Part shown: positions 8,920 through 17,778 of the stretch, one piece after another
How positions within the stretch are numbered: the stretch's first letter is position 1
Layout of the letters: each line of letters begins with the position of its first letter
Position numbers and translations under genes: made by a program
The notes under the pieces: generated by a model
What the model saw: the letters and a program-made list of their open reading frames with translations, nothing else
Database searches by the model: none
What the model was told of the DNA's origin: nothing
Origin: Rhodococcus oxybenzonivorans
GTDB taxonomy: Bacteria; Actinomycetota; Actinomycetes; Mycobacteriales; Mycobacteriaceae
Direction: 5' to 3'
NCBI RefSeq assembly: GCF_003130705.1
Contig: NZ_CP021354.1
Location: 1,612,001 to 1,676,000 of the forward strand
DNA: 64,000 nucleotides

Positions 8920-9585
8920 ATGCCGGACGTTGCACTGACCCGTTCCCAAGTGGCCGCCCTCGTCGACCACACACTCCTCAAACCCGAAGCGACCACGGCC
9001 GACGTCGACGCGCTCATCACCGAGGCTCGCTCGCTCGGCGTTCTCGCGATCTGCGTGTCACCGTCGATGCTGCCCGTCCGGGCCGCGGGTCTGGTCACGG
9101 CGGCAGTGGTCGGGTTCCCGTCGGGAAAACACCACTCACTCGTCAAGGGTGCCGAAGCCCGGCTCGCGGTCGATCAGGGGGCGCAGGAAATCGACATGGT
9201 GATCGACATCGGCGCCGCGGTGGCGGGTGACTTCAACGCCGTCCTCGCCGACGTGCTCACCGTGCGCGAGGCTATCGGCGACGGCCCGGTGCTGAAGGTG
9301 ATCCTCGAAACAGCGGCCCTCACCGACCATGCCATCGTGGAGTCGTGCCGCGCCGCCGAACGCGCAGGTGCCAACTTCGTCAAGACCTCCACCGGATTTC
9401 ATCCTGCAGGCGGAGCGTCGGTCGCCGCCGTACGGCTGATGGCCCAGACCGTCGGGGGACGGATCGGCGTGAAGGCGAGCGGGGGCATCCGCACCGCCCA
9501 GGCAGCGATCGACATGATCGACGCCGGAGCGACGCGACTCGGCCTGTCGGGAACCCGCGCCGTGCTCGACGGGCTGCCCGACTGA
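8920..9585 (+). CDS. deoC: Deoxyribose-phosphate aldolase DeoC
   Basis: A 221-residue class I aldolase that cleaves 2-deoxyribose-5-phosphate to glyceraldehyde-3-phosphate and acetaldehyde in deoxynucleoside salvage. [10 protein letters not shown] near the N-terminus, the Schiff-base Lys in NFVKTSTGF and the second essential Lys in [10 protein letters not shown] are all present. Length is normal. The ATG at 8920 is chosen because family homology begins there. This is the first gene of the block syntenic with M. tuberculosis (Rv0478), followed convergently by the DUF2993 gene that matches Rv0479c in position. Confidence 0.96.
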   Translation: MPDVALTRSQVAALVDHTLLKPEATTADVDALITEARSLGVLAICVSPSMLPVRAAGLVTAAVVGFPSGKHHSLVKGAEARLAVDQGAQEIDMVIDIGAAVAGDFNAVLADVLTVREAIGDGPVLKVILETAALTDHAIVESCRAAERAGANFVKTSTGFHPAGGASVAAVRLMAQTVGGRIGVKASGGIRTAQAAIDMIDAGATRLGLSGTRAVLDGLPD

Positions 9586-9598
9586 CCCGTCCGCTCGA

Positions 9599-10366
9599 TC
9601 AGACGAGGAGCCCGCAGCTGCTCTGCTGCTGTTCCTGCTGCTGCTGGGTACCGGCTGCCGGCATCGTGTACGCGCCGCCCTCGAGGGTGATCTCGATGGC
9701 GTCGTCGGTGACCTCCAGCGAGGTCGGCTGCATTCCGAGCGGGTAGGTCTGCAGGCTCGAGGTGAGGGTCTGCACAATTCCGTCGACCAGGTCGGTGGGA
9801 AGACCGAACCCGAGGATCTCGGCGTTCACCGTCTTCACCTGAACCGTTCCGCCGCCGGCCTCGGGCCGGACGGTCAGCTCGGCGAGTCCGGCAGGACCGA
9901 CCGAGAAGGTCAGGGTCCCGGCGTCCGCATCGGCCTTGACGGCGCTGACGAGGGAGCCGAACGCCTGCTGCTGCAGCGTCGCCAGGATTCCCTCGGTCGA
10001 CCAGTGAATGTGGGCGTCCGAGCTGCCGATGGTGCCGCTGCTCTCGGGGGTGTCCTCGATGCGGATGTCGTTGATCTGGGCGTTGACCTGCATTCCCACT
10101 GCGGGACCGAACTTCGTGTCGTCACTATCGATGGTGATGTAGGGGACGTTCTTGTCCAGCGATTGCAGCAACACGGGTTTCCAGCTCAGGCCCACGTCCA
10201 CCTTGGACCCGAGTTGGCTCTCGAACTGATCTGCCATGCAGCTTTTCACGCTGTGGCGGACATAGAGTTCACCGCCGACCAGCACGGCGACGAGCGCGGC
10301 GATGACGATCAGCGAGATGACGAGCACACGGTTACTTCGGGATGCGGAGTTCGTTCGGGCTGCCAT
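9599..10366 (-). CDS. DUF2993 (LmeA-like) membrane-anchored protein
   Basis: A 255-residue protein with one N-terminal membrane helix (about 13-34, VLVISLIVIAALVAVLV) and an extracytoplasmic beta-rich DUF2993 domain, the fold of the mycobacterial periplasmic phospholipid-binding protein LmeA. The C-terminus ends in a glutamine run (TQQQQEQQQSS) that is poorly conserved in such proteins. By position it is the Rv0479c counterpart. Homology begins at the ATG at 10366. A role in envelope lipid handling is inferred from the family. Confidence 0.8.
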   Translation of the reverse strand: MAARTNSASRSNRVLVISLIVIAALVAVLVGGELYVRHSVKSCMADQFESQLGSKVDVGLSWKPVLLQSLDKNVPYITIDSDDTKFGPAVGMQVNAQINDIRIEDTPESSGTIGSSDAHIHWSTEGILATLQQQAFGSLVSAVKADADAGTLTFSVGPAGLAELTVRPEAGGGTVQVKTVNAEILGFGLPTDLVDGIVQTLTSSLQTYPLGMQPTSLEVTDDAIEITLEGGAYTMPAAGTQQQQEQQQSSCGLLV

Positions 10367-10479
10367 TGCACGGATTCTTCCCGACAACTCTGAACAATTT
10401 CTGTGAATACCGCCGCGGGGCGCACGCGAAGTTCGCGAGAAAGTGTGATTCACGACACAAGAGACCGTAATGTGAGGGA

Positions 10480-11097
10480 ATGTCCGGATGGTTGGCTCCA
10501 CGTCCCGGCGGCCCCGGGCGTGACGGTGTCGGCGAAGAACTGACACGTCTCGCTACGGCGCAAGCCGGATATTTCACCACGGCGCAAGTGCTGCGCCTCG
10601 GTTTCACGGCCGATGAGATCGGTGCGCACGTCAGCGCAGGGTCTTGGGACAAGATCGAGCGAGATCTGTTCCGACTGAACAGCAGTCCCCACTCCGACCT
10701 CGACGAGTTCGCGAAGTGGTGCACGTGGTTCGGTGCCGCCGCGGCCGTCTCGCACCAGAGCGCGGCCGAACTGCACGGTCTCGGGCACCTGTACCCGCGG
10801 TTCATCCACCTCTCGACCGTGCTGTCGCCACCCTCGCCCACGCAGCAACTGGCGCTGCACCGCCGTTCGCTTCGCGCGGAGGACTGCGAGCAGGTGGGAC
10901 CACTGCGGATCACCACACCGACGTGTACCGCACTCGACCTCGCCGCCAGCGGCATCTCACAGGAACTGCTCGACGAGGTGGTCTCCGACGGGGTCGCGAT
11001 CGGTCGCCTGGATGTGCGCACCCTGCACGGCGAGTGTGGGTCGCTGCCCGCGCAGGTCGCTCAGCGCGTCGAGCATGCGCTGGCCACCTGCACCTGA
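10480..11097 (+). CDS. AbiEi-like antitoxin/regulator (type IV TA family), orphan
   Basis: A 205-residue protein. Residues about 20-70 (ELTRLATAQAGYFTTAQV and following) are the winged helix-turn-helix of AbiEi-type antitoxins. The middle holds an endonuclease-like or C-terminal AbiEi core with SHQSAAELHGL and TPTCTALDLA. No AbiEii nucleotidyltransferase toxin gene adjoins it; the flanking genes are DUF2993 (divergent) and a methyltransferase-like gene (convergent). Orphan AbiEi-like proteins are common in Rhodococcus and mycobacteria and may be plain DNA-binding regulators. No strong ribosome-binding site is seen at the ATG. Confidence 0.65.
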   Translation: MSGWLAPRPGGPGRDGVGEELTRLATAQAGYFTTAQVLRLGFTADEIGAHVSAGSWDKIERDLFRLNSSPHSDLDEFAKWCTWFGAAAAVSHQSAAELHGLGHLYPRFIHLSTVLSPPSPTQQLALHRRSLRAEDCEQVGPLRITTPTCTALDLAASGISQELLDEVVSDGVAIGRLDVRTLHGECGSLPAQVAQRVEHALATCT

Positions 11098-11179
11098 CGA
11101 AAGCCCCGCCGAAGAATCCCGACGCGCAACGTCTTTCGCCGAGGAACGTGACGGGGCGGCTCTGTGGGGGAGTGGGGGA

Positions 11180-12004
11180 TTACCTCGGCGACTGCGCCGG
11201 CGCCACCAGGTCCCACGGAACGGTGAGCACGTTGTCGCGAATACGTCTGCGCTGCGGTTGCACCGGGACACCCTGCGCACGCAGCAGTTGCAGGGACGCT
11301 CGCCACCGCACCCGGGGACCGAACGAGCCGTGCGGTGCGGCGATCGCCCAGGCTCGGTCGACGGCGGCGAGCAGCGCGTGGATCGGTTCGCCGGGAACGT
11401 TGCGGTGGATCAGCGCCTTCGGCAGGCGTTCGGCGATGTCCGATGGAGTCTCGACGTCGAAAGGATCCCAGGCCAGGGTCAGCGACAGGGGGCGGGTGGC
11501 GTCGAGCAACACCCAGGCGCAGCGTCGGCCGAGTTCGTCACACGTGCCCTCGAGAATCAGCCCGCCCGGCGCAAGGCCGGCCTGCATGAGCGCCCAAGCC
11601 GGCCCGACCGACTCCTCCGGATACTGCCGCAGCACATTGAATGCCCGGACGAAGACCGGACGCAGGCCGGACAATTCGAAACCGCCCCGCGCGAAACTCA
11701 CTCCGTTGCCGCCCTCGACCACCCGTTCGGGGTCGATCTCGAGACCCACCACCCGTCGATCCCGCCGCACCGAGAGGAGTCGGTCGGCGAGTTCGAAGGT
11801 GGTGTGCGGGCGATTGCCGTAACCCAGGTCGACGACGAGTGGGTCGGCGCTGTCCCCGAGCGTGCGACGCACCAACGCGTCGTTCACGAGCCAGCGATCG
11901 CTGCGCCGCAGACGGTTGATGCCGGTAGTGCCCCGAGTGATGACACCCCGGGGGGTGAGGCCGGCCTGGGCACCACGGGGCCGCCTCAGCGTCGCTGAAG
12001 TCAT
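11180..12004 (-). CDS. SAM-methyltransferase-like protein
   Basis: A 274-residue Rossmann-type protein. VVDLGYGNRPHTTFELA resembles a class I methyltransferase motif I, and VVGLEIDPERV resembles the acidic SAM-ribose loop. The rest matches no catalytic set I can name, so substrate and even activity are uncertain. It lies directly upstream of the two DUF2505 genes in transcription space (same strand, 21-bp gap after the 12526 gene ends). It may be read with them from the murB divergent promoter. Confidence 0.6.
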   Translation of the reverse strand: MTSATLRRPRGAQAGLTPRGVITRGTTGINRLRRSDRWLVNDALVRRTLGDSADPLVVDLGYGNRPHTTFELADRLLSVRRDRRVVGLEIDPERVVEGGNGVSFARGGFELSGLRPVFVRAFNVLRQYPEESVGPAWALMQAGLAPGGLILEGTCDELGRRCAWVLLDATRPLSLTLAWDPFDVETPSDIAERLPKALIHRNVPGEPIHALLAAVDRAWAIAAPHGSFGPRVRWRASLQLLRAQGVPVQPQRRRIRDNVLTVPWDLVAPAQSPR

Positions 12005-12025
12005 GGGAGCTGTGTGCTGTGGAAG

Positions 12026-12526
12026 CTACTGCTGAGACAACCAGTTCTCGGTGATCTCGGCCTCGGCGCGGAAGAGGTCGATGAGGTTGACGAGCATCAG
12101 CTGCTCGAGCTTCCCGCCGATGAACGGCAGGTACACCTTTGCCTCGGACGACGTGCGGAACGTGCATCCGGTGTCGGTGGCGAACAGTTTCATGGTGCCC
12201 GTCAGGCTGCCGGGTCCGGCGGGGATCGATGCCTCGTACGTTCCGGTGGTCGGGTCACCGAACGGGGTGTACGACTCCTTACGGGTGATGACCATGTCCT
12301 TCTTCATCACGGTCTGCGCGATCTCCGGGAGTTCGGAGCGCGGCAGGATGTGGTGAAGGACGATGTCGATTCCGTCGTCGCTGACCTCGAAGTGCTCGAT
12401 GTGATTCTCGGAGTACTTCCGCATCTCCTCGATGCGCGCGTCCCAGTAGTCGCGGTTGGTGAACGCGCCGTACACCTCTTTCGGGGTGTACTTGTAACGG
12501 GCTGAGTAGTCGATGCGGCGAGCCAT
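12026..12526 (-). CDS. DUF2505 (SRPBCC-fold) protein, copy 1
   Basis: A 166-residue DUF2505 protein: MARRIDYSARYKYTPKEVYGAF opens like a START/SRPBCC lipid-binding fold, and YLPFIGGKLEQLM near the end is the family's conserved tail. It is a paralogue of the next gene upstream (12611-13108), giving a tandem duplication where M. tuberculosis has the single Rv0481c. The ATG at 12526 fits the alignment with its paralogue. A hydrophobic-ligand-binding role is family knowledge only. Confidence 0.78.
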   Translation of the reverse strand: MARRIDYSARYKYTPKEVYGAFTNRDYWDARIEEMRKYSENHIEHFEVSDDGIDIVLHHILPRSELPEIAQTVMKKDMVITRKESYTPFGDPTTGTYEASIPAGPGSLTGTMKLFATDTGCTFRTSSEAKVYLPFIGGKLEQLMLVNLIDLFRAEAEITENWLSQQ

Positions 12527-12563
12527 GATCGTCAAGGTTACCGGACTGTGACCGAACACAATC

Positions 12564-12612
12564 GACGCCCGCCCCAGGTCGGGGACCGTCGAGACGCCGC
12601 TCGGCGGGCGTC
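12564..12612. terminator. Long-loop inverted repeat between the DUF2505 copies
   Basis: GACGCCCGCC (12564-12573) and its exact complement (12603-12612) bound a 29-nt loop and overlap the stop of the upstream DUF2505 gene. There is no T-tract, so it is at best a weak terminator or an mRNA-processing hairpin between the two paralogues. Confidence 0.3.
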
Positions 12613-13108
12613 AGGCGCCGAGCCACCGCTGCGTGAACTCCTGCTCCTTGTCGATCAGGCGCAGCACCTCGTCTCCGATGGCGCCTTCGATCTTGCCGCC
12701 GATCAACGGTATTTTGACCTCGGCCTTGCCGGTGACCTGGACTTTCGTGCCGGAGCCCTCGCTGGTGAGGGTTTGCGATCCCGAGATCTCAGCGGGTGCG
12801 CCGGTGACCCGAGCAGTGAAGGTGCCGGACGCGCGACCGCCGTCGAGCGCGTTCCACGTTTCGGTGCGCGCGATCACGAGGTCCCCCGATCGGACCTTCG
12901 CGACGATGCTCGGCAGATGCTCGGCGGGAATCGACTGCGACATGGACACCGAGATGGTCCCGGGCCCGGTCGTGACCTCGTCGAGCGTGGCTCCCGGGCC
13001 GCCGACCTCGGCGATCCGGTCGCGCCAGTACTGCTCGGTGGTCAGGCCGGCGTGGACCTGTTCGACGGGGAAGGAGTAGGTCGAGGAATGCTCGATGCGG
13101 CGGCTCAC
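12611..13108 (-). CDS. DUF2505 (SRPBCC-fold) protein, copy 2
   Basis: A 165-residue paralogue of the adjacent DUF2505 gene: SRRIEHSSTYSFPVEQVHAG at the start and KIPLIGGKIEGAIGDEV at the end match the same conserved positions. A GTG at 13108 is preferred: a minus-strand TAGCCT box (13121-13116) lies exactly 7 nt upstream, the leaderless arrangement, and the codons upstream of it do not look like the family. It is divergent from murB, with starts only 25 nt apart. Confidence 0.78.
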   Translation of the reverse strand: MSRRIEHSSTYSFPVEQVHAGLTTEQYWRDRIAEVGGPGATLDEVTTGPGTISVSMSQSIPAEHLPSIVAKVRSGDLVIARTETWNALDGGRASGTFTARVTGAPAEISGSQTLTSEGSGTKVQVTGKAEVKIPLIGGKIEGAIGDEVLRLIDKEQEFTQRWLGA

Positions 13109-13136
13109 GGTCCGCAGGCTACCGTTTGCGGATGTG
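13106..13136. promoter_or_regulatory. Overlapping divergent leaderless promoters (DUF2505 / murB)
   Basis: Minus strand: TAGCCT (13121-13116), 7 nt, then GTG at 13108. Plus strand: TACCGT (13120-13125), 8 nt, then GTG at 13134. The two -10 boxes share the TA at 13120-13121, so the same base pairs would be melted for transcription in either direction and the two polymerases must exclude each other. Box positions are seen; use of both is inferred. Confidence 0.5.
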
Positions 13137-14225
13137 TGGGATGTGAGCATTGTCAGTCAACTCGTCGATTCCGGCGCCTTCGTGTCCGAGAATCTCGACT
13201 TCTCGGAAATGACCACCCTGCGGGTGGGCGGGCCGGCGCGCATCGTGGCCGAGTGCCCGACCACCGAGGTGCTGGTCGATGTGGTCCGCCTGCTCGACGC
13301 GAGTGGCATACCGACGCTGATCCTCGCGGGCGGCTCGAATCTGGTGGTCGGTGACGACGGTTTCGACGGCGTGGTGGTCCGTGTGTCGAACACCACCGTG
13401 GAATTCGACGAGGGATTCGTCACTGCCGAGGCCGGTGCCGAGTGGGATCAGGTCGTGGCGCAGACGGTCGCCGCCGAACTCGGCGGGCTCGAATGTCTGT
13501 CCGGAATTCCCGGCTCGACGGGTGCCACTCCGGTGCAGAACGTCGGGGCGTACGGCGTCGAGATCGGCACCATGTTGCGGCGCGTGCGGCTCCTCGACCG
13601 CCGCACCGGCGAGGTCCGATGGGTGCAGCCCGACGCGCTGGGACTCGGGTACCGCACGAGCGTCCTGAAACACACCGACGCGGCCCTCGTGCTCGCGGTG
13701 GAACTGACGGTGCACCGGGACGGCTCGAGCGAGCCGTTGCGCTACCGGGAACTGTTCTCTGCCCTGGAGGCGGAGGAAGGGGACCGGCGACCGTCGGTCG
13801 AGGTCCGCGACGCAGTCCTCGACCTGCGCAGAAGCAAGGGCATGGTGCTCGACCCCGACGATTACGACACCTGGAGTGCGGGGTCCTTCTTCACCAATCC
13901 CGTCGTACCCGACAGCGAACTGACCGCCGTTCTTGCTGCCGTCGAAGCTCGACTCGGTGACGTCTCGGTGCCGCAGTATCCGGCCGCCACGGGCACCAAG
14001 CTCTCCGCCGGATGGCTGATCGAGCGGGCGGGGTTCTCGAAGGGGTATCCCGCCGAAGGCGCCGCAGCCCGCTTGTCCACCAAGCACACCCTGGCACTCA
14101 CCAATCGCGGCGCGGCGAAGACCGAGGATCTCCTGGCCCTTGCGCGGGACGTGCGGGACGGTGTCCAGTCGGCGTTCGGTGTCCGCCTCGAACCGGAACC
14201 CGTCACGGTGGGCTGCGCGATCTGA
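13134..14225 (+). CDS. murB: UDP-N-acetylenolpyruvoylglucosamine reductase MurB
   Basis: A 363-residue flavoprotein that reduces UDP-GlcNAc-enolpyruvate to UDP-MurNAc in the cytosolic phase of peptidoglycan synthesis. The FAD-binding domain shows [13 protein letters not shown] and [18 protein letters not shown]. The catalytic Ser is in SAGSFFTNP, and a C-terminal Glu is in LEPEPVTVG. This is a type I MurB. The GTG at 13134 sits 8 nt after a TACCGT -10 box; GTG 13143 is the alternative start. It corresponds to Rv0482 and is followed by the L,D-transpeptidase gene. Confidence 0.95.
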   Translation: MWDVSIVSQLVDSGAFVSENLDFSEMTTLRVGGPARIVAECPTTEVLVDVVRLLDASGIPTLILAGGSNLVVGDDGFDGVVVRVSNTTVEFDEGFVTAEAGAEWDQVVAQTVAAELGGLECLSGIPGSTGATPVQNVGAYGVEIGTMLRRVRLLDRRTGEVRWVQPDALGLGYRTSVLKHTDAALVLAVELTVHRDGSSEPLRYRELFSALEAEEGDRRPSVEVRDAVLDLRRSKGMVLDPDDYDTWSAGSFFTNPVVPDSELTAVLAAVEARLGDVSVPQYPAATGTKLSAGWLIERAGFSKGYPAEGAAARLSTKHTLALTNRGAAKTEDLLALARDVRDGVQSAFGVRLEPEPVTVGCAI

Positions 14226-14246
14226 AAGGTCGGTCCGTAGCGCAGG

Positions 14247-14262
14247 TAACGTGTCAGTCGTG
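14247..14262 (+). promoter_or_regulatory. Leaderless promoter of lprQ
   Basis: TAACGT (14247-14252) followed by 7 nt and GTG at 14260. An in-frame GTG at 14251 would lie inside the -10 box, which favours the 14260 start. Confidence 0.45.
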
Positions 14263-15444
14263 CATGAACTGGGTTCTCGGACAAGCCGGAAGCGGGTCGC
14301 GAATGTCGCGGCGGCGCTGATCTCTCTCGTCGCCTTGCTCGCCGGTTGCACGGTGGGCTCGCAGTCCGGAACGCCCGTCGCCCCTCCCGAACCGGTGGTT
14401 CACGTCACCCAGAATCCGGAGTCGGGTTCGCAGGACGTGAACCCGGTATCGCCGGTCTCGGCCACCGCCGCCGAGGGCACTTTCACCGATATCGCTCTCG
14501 TCAATGCGGACGGCCGTGCCGTACAGGGCGTCCTGTCGCCCGACCGAACCACGTTCACTGTCGGTGAGGCTCTCGGCTACGGATCCACCTACACGTGGCA
14601 GGGCACTGCCGTCGGTACCGACGGCCAGACGGTCACCGTCGACGGCAGCTTCACCACCGTGCAACCCGAGCAGACGATCTCGGCCAACCTGAACATCGGT
14701 GACGGTCAAGAGGTCGGTATCGCCGCGCCCATCATCGTGCAGTTTCACGACACCGTCGAAGACAAGGCCGCGGTGGAGAAGGCGATGACGGTGACGACGA
14801 CGCCGCCCACTCCGGGGTCGTGGGCCTGGCTGCCGGACGACAACGGGTCGCGTGCGCACTGGCGACCGCAGAACTACTGGGCACCGGGCACCACCGTGAA
14901 TCTGGACGCCAGGCTGTACGGGCTCGACTTCGGTGACGGAGCCTACGGAGCAGAGGACCTGTCGCTCGACTTCACCATCGGCCGCAGTCAGATCGTGATC
15001 GCCCACGCGCCCAGCCACCGTATGCAGGTGGTGCGGGACGGCCAGACCATCATGGACATCCCGGTCAGCTACGGCGAGGGCAACGAACCGCGCAACGTCA
15101 CGCGAAGCGGCATCCACATGGTGACGGAGAAGCACGAGGACTTCCTCATGTCCAACCCGCCGTTCTACGAGAACGTCCGCGAGCGGTGGGCGGTGCGCAT
15201 CTCGAACAACGGCGAATTCATCCACGCGAATCCCGAGACGCTCGGAGTGCAGGGGTCGTCGAACGTCACCAACGGCTGCATCAATCTGTCGCTGGGCGAC
15301 GCCCAACAGTTTTTCGGCACGGCCATGTACGGCGATCCTGTGGAGGTCACCGGCACCTCCATCGAATTGTCGGCGGCCGACGGGGACATCTACGACTGGG
15401 CCGTCGATTGGCCGACCTGGCAGTCGATGTCCGCGCTCGCGTAG
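14260..15444 (+). CDS. lprQ: Lipoprotein L,D-transpeptidase (LprQ/LdtMt5-like)
   Basis: A 394-residue secreted lipoprotein. The signal peptide ends in a lipobox LLAGC (Cys about residue 30), then a proline-rich linker, two Ig-like beta modules (about 60-250) and a C-terminal YkuD catalytic domain with [10 protein letters not shown] and the active-site Cys in [12 protein letters not shown]-transpeptidases make 3-3 peptidoglycan cross-links at the outer face of the membrane. Position after murB matches Rv0483 (LdtMt5). The motif has N before GC where most YkuD enzymes have SHGC, as in the LdtMt5 subgroup. Confidence 0.9.
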   Translation: MHELGSRTSRKRVANVAAALISLVALLAGCTVGSQSGTPVAPPEPVVHVTQNPESGSQDVNPVSPVSATAAEGTFTDIALVNADGRAVQGVLSPDRTTFTVGEALGYGSTYTWQGTAVGTDGQTVTVDGSFTTVQPEQTISANLNIGDGQEVGIAAPIIVQFHDTVEDKAAVEKAMTVTTTPPTPGSWAWLPDDNGSRAHWRPQNYWAPGTTVNLDARLYGLDFGDGAYGAEDLSLDFTIGRSQIVIAHAPSHRMQVVRDGQTIMDIPVSYGEGNEPRNVTRSGIHMVTEKHEDFLMSNPPFYENVRERWAVRISNNGEFIHANPETLGVQGSSNVTNGCINLSLGDAQQFFGTAMYGDPVEVTGTSIELSAADGDIYDWAVDWPTWQSMSALA

Positions 15445-15482
15445 GGGAACCGAAGCGACCCCCGCTGCGTCTACCTGAACGA

Positions 15483-15499
15483 GTCCCGATTTTCGGGAC
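15483..15499 (+). terminator. Hairpin after lprQ
   Basis: A perfect 7-bp stem GTCCCGA / TCGGGAC with a TTT loop, 39 nt after the lprQ stop and just upstream of a small membrane-protein ORF. Its position suits a weak terminator or processing hairpin. Confidence 0.4.
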
Positions 15500-15522
15500 A
15501 GGTCGACGGGTAGGGGGCTGCG

Positions 15523-15633
15523 GTGGCGGGATGGATGCTGTTGGGATCGGTGGCGTTGATCGTTGCCGCGGTGTGGGCCGTGGTCCTACTGCTCGAATAT
15601 CAGGATCGCCGCGCCGACGGACGGGACCGGTGA
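15523..15633 (+). CDS. Small single-span membrane protein (36 aa)
   Basis: A GTG at 15523 with a near-ideal AGGGGG ribosome-binding site 5 nt upstream opens a 36-residue ORF. Residues about 3-24 (GWMLLGSVALIVAAVWAVVLL) form one membrane helix, followed by a charged cytosolic tail, LEYQDRRADGRDR. The composition and codon use are those of a translated gene, not a random frame. I recognise no family. It sits between lprQ and the convergent SDR gene, so an envelope role is only suggested by context. Confidence 0.6.
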   Translation: MAGWMLLGSVALIVAAVWAVVLLLEYQDRRADGRDR

Positions 15634-15672
15634 CGAGCCGCAGTGAGGCCTGTCGGTCACCGACGTCTCAGG

Positions 15673-16419
15673 TCACGTCGTGCGGTGGAAACGTCCCGAG
15701 GAAGCCTGATCTCGGGGCTTGACGACGATCTGGTCGATGTTGACGTGCGAGGGGCGCGACGCCACGAAACCGATGATGTCGGCGACGTCGGCGGCTACCA
15801 GCGGAGTGATCCCCTCGTACACCTTGTCGGCGCGTTCCTTGTCGCCCTCGAACCGCACCAGCGAGAACTCCGTCTCCACGGCGCCCGGCGCAACCTCGGT
15901 GAGGCGAACAGGCTTGCCCAGCAACTCTCCACGCAGCGTCCGATGCAGCACGGCCTGTGCGTGTTTGGCCGAGGTGTAGCCCGCGCCGTTGTCGTAGGCC
16001 TCGAGCGCCGCCACCGACGTGATGGTGACGATCAGTCCGTTGCCCGAGTCGACGAGTTTGGGCAGGAGCGCCCTGGTCACCCGCAGGGTTCCCAGGACGT
16101 TCGTCTCCCACATCCAGCGCCAGTCGTCGAGGTCGGCGTCGAGGACCGGCGCCAGCCCCTTGGCCCCACCCGCGTTGTTCACCAGCACATCCACCCGGGG
16201 CAGGACTGCCGTGAAGGCGTCCACCGAGTCGTCGTCGGTGACGTCGAGCTCGAGCGCCGTACCCCCGATGTCCCCGGCGATCTTTTCCAGTCGATCCACC
16301 CGCCTCGCTCCGATGACCACATGAAAGCCCTGGTCAGCCAGTGTGCGGGCGGTGGCTTCGCCGATTCCGGAGCTCGCTCCGGTGACAACGGCGACGCGGG
16401 TGTCGGGTGAGATGATCAT
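15673..16419 (-). CDS. Short-chain dehydrogenase/reductase
   Basis: A 248-residue classical SDR: the NAD(P) motif TGASSGIGEATA, NNAG in LVNNAGGAKGL, the catalytic Ser in ITSVAALEAY and the Y-x-x-x-K in GYTSAKHA are all intact. Acidic and basic residues after beta2 (GARRVDRL) point to NADP(H). Position matches Rv0484c. The substrate is unknown. The ATG at 16419 is followed at once by the family's N-terminus. The 23-bp gap to the TauD gene upstream on the same strand suggests joint transcription. Confidence 0.88.
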   Translation of the reverse strand: MIISPDTRVAVVTGASSGIGEATARTLADQGFHVVIGARRVDRLEKIAGDIGGTALELDVTDDDSVDAFTAVLPRVDVLVNNAGGAKGLAPVLDADLDDWRWMWETNVLGTLRVTRALLPKLVDSGNGLIVTITSVAALEAYDNGAGYTSAKHAQAVLHRTLRGELLGKPVRLTEVAPGAVETEFSLVRFEGDKERADKVYEGITPLVAADVADIIGFVASRPSHVNIDQIVVKPRDQASSGRFHRTT

Positions 16420-16442
16420 GCGGCCATGGTAGGGCTCGAGCC

Positions 16443-17405
16443 TTACCCGCGAACGGGCGCGGGCTCGTCGATGACCGAGTAGCTGCTCGCGTCGCCTGCG
16501 ATGCTGCGGCTGCGTTCGCCGTGGATGTCGACGGGCACGTCCCCGGCCAGGGTGATGCGATTGAGCCGGCGGTACTGATCCCCGTAATCGGCGACGGCGT
16601 AGTGCTGCGTTGCGCGGTTGTCCCAGATGGCGACATCGCCCGGCTGCCAGTTCCACCGGGTCGTGTACTCGAGGGAGATGGCGTGATCCTGCAGAATCCG
16701 GAACAGCGCCTGTGATTGTGCAGAACTCAGGCCGACGAGATTCTTCACGAAATGGCCGAGCAGCAGGGTGCGTTCGCCGGTCTCCGGGTGCACCCGCACC
16801 ACCGGGTGCACCGTCTCGAAGTAGGTGGACTGGAACTCGGCGCGGTACTCCTGCGTCTTCTCGTTCTGCGCCCGCTCCGCGCTCGTCGCGGCGTAGTCGT
16901 AGACGTTGGTGTGGGTGGCCCACAGGTTCTCGGCGAGAATCTTGAGCGGCTCCGGAAGCGCGTTGTAAGCCGCGACCCCGGACGCCCAGGTGGTGGAGCC
17001 TCCGTAGGTCGGAAGTTGCACGGCACGCAGAATCGACGCCTTCGGGATGCGGTCGACGAAGGTCACGTCCGTGTGCCAGCTGTTGGCCTTGCCGTAGTCG
17101 GAGTCGATGGGCAGCACCGTGGTTCCCCGCGAGGTGACGGTGGGGTGCGCGGTGGTGGGGGAGCCGAGCAGCTGTGCGAACTCGTACTGGGAATCGTCCG
17201 TCAGGTGCTGCTGTCCGCGGAAGAAGATCACTTTGTGGGTGAGCAGCGCCCGATGGATCAGCGACACCGTGGCGGGGTCGAGGTCGCCGCCGAGCCGAAC
17301 ACCGTCGATCCGGGCTCCGATGTGTTCGCCCAGTTGTACGACGCCGGCGGCGCCCGGAACGGCAGGGGAGTCGGCAACCTGATCGGGCGCGAAATCGATA
17401 GACAT
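16443..17405 (-). CDS. TauD/TfdA-family 2-oxoglutarate dioxygenase
   Basis: A 320-residue Fe(II)/2-oxoglutarate dioxygenase. The metal triad is H111 and D113 (SWHTDVTF) with H267 (QHYAV), and R278-R282 (RRLNRITL) supplies the 2-oxoglutarate-binding arginine. The family includes taurine dioxygenase and alkylsulfatase AtsK, which release sulfite or sulfate from organosulfur compounds. GAAAGG 6 nt upstream selects the ATG at 17405. It has no counterpart at this place in M. tuberculosis. The divergent cysteine-rich leader ORF nearby fits a sulfur-metabolism setting. Confidence 0.87.
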   Translation of the reverse strand: MSIDFAPDQVADSPAVPGAAGVVQLGEHIGARIDGVRLGGDLDPATVSLIHRALLTHKVIFFRGQQHLTDDSQYEFAQLLGSPTTAHPTVTSRGTTVLPIDSDYGKANSWHTDVTFVDRIPKASILRAVQLPTYGGSTTWASGVAAYNALPEPLKILAENLWATHTNVYDYAATSAERAQNEKTQEYRAEFQSTYFETVHPVVRVHPETGERTLLLGHFVKNLVGLSSAQSQALFRILQDHAISLEYTTRWNWQPGDVAIWDNRATQHYAVADYGDQYRRLNRITLAGDVPVDIHGERSRSIAGDASSYSVIDEPAPVRG

Positions 17406-17552
17406 GATGGGCCTTTCGGGTATCGGAAGCGATGTGCAGTCCTGCAACCGAACCATCGGCGCGCCACCGCCGGAAGGTTTGGCGTCACTCTGATCGCAAG
17501 AGTCGCGGGGACCGTCGAATCGGCAGAGATTGGTGGAAGCGACCGAAGGTGC

Positions 17553-17568
17553 TATTTTTCTTGGCATG
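17553..17568 (+). promoter_or_regulatory. Leaderless promoter of the cysteine-rich leader ORF
   Basis: TATTTT (17553-17558) lies 7 nt before the ATG at 17566, the strongest AT-rich -10 in the area. It fits transcription starting on the ATG itself. Confidence 0.5.
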
Positions 17569-17679
17569 TCCTCAGGCCAGCCGACCGCTCCGCGGGTCAC
17601 CTATGTGACTTCCGCGCTGGGATCGCGGCTGCCGTTGGCGCGGGAACTGTGTTGTCGCTGTTTCAGCGTCTCCAGCTGA
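17566..17679 (+). CDS. Candidate cysteine-responsive leader peptide (37 aa)
   Basis: A 37-codon ORF ([20 protein letters not shown]...) whose distal part reads [12 protein letters not shown], with Cys codons 29, 30 and 32 all TGT. It starts 7 nt after a TATTTT -10 box (leaderless) and ends 99 nt before the ROK-family gene on the same strand, opposite the TauD gene. Leaderless polycysteine ORFs are known in mycobacteria as cysteine-responsive attenuators of sulfur genes. Whether this one acts on the ROK gene is inference. Confidence 0.5.
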   Translation: MSSGQPTAPRVTYVTSALGSRLPLARELCCRCFSVSS

Positions 17680-17778
17680 CCCGCGCAGTCTTCTCCTGAT
17701 CAGCCGTCCGCGTCCCCGCAGGGACGACGCCGTGTTCGGACGAAGGTGCGCACCGCCTCCGTACGCAAGGACTACTTC

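Noticed and set aside
10444..10459. TGTGA-TTCACG-ACACA near the AbiEi-like gene as a CRP/GlxR site
   Set aside because: One base off consensus in the second half and no catabolic neighbour; the region is short and GC-rich enough for this to arise by chance.
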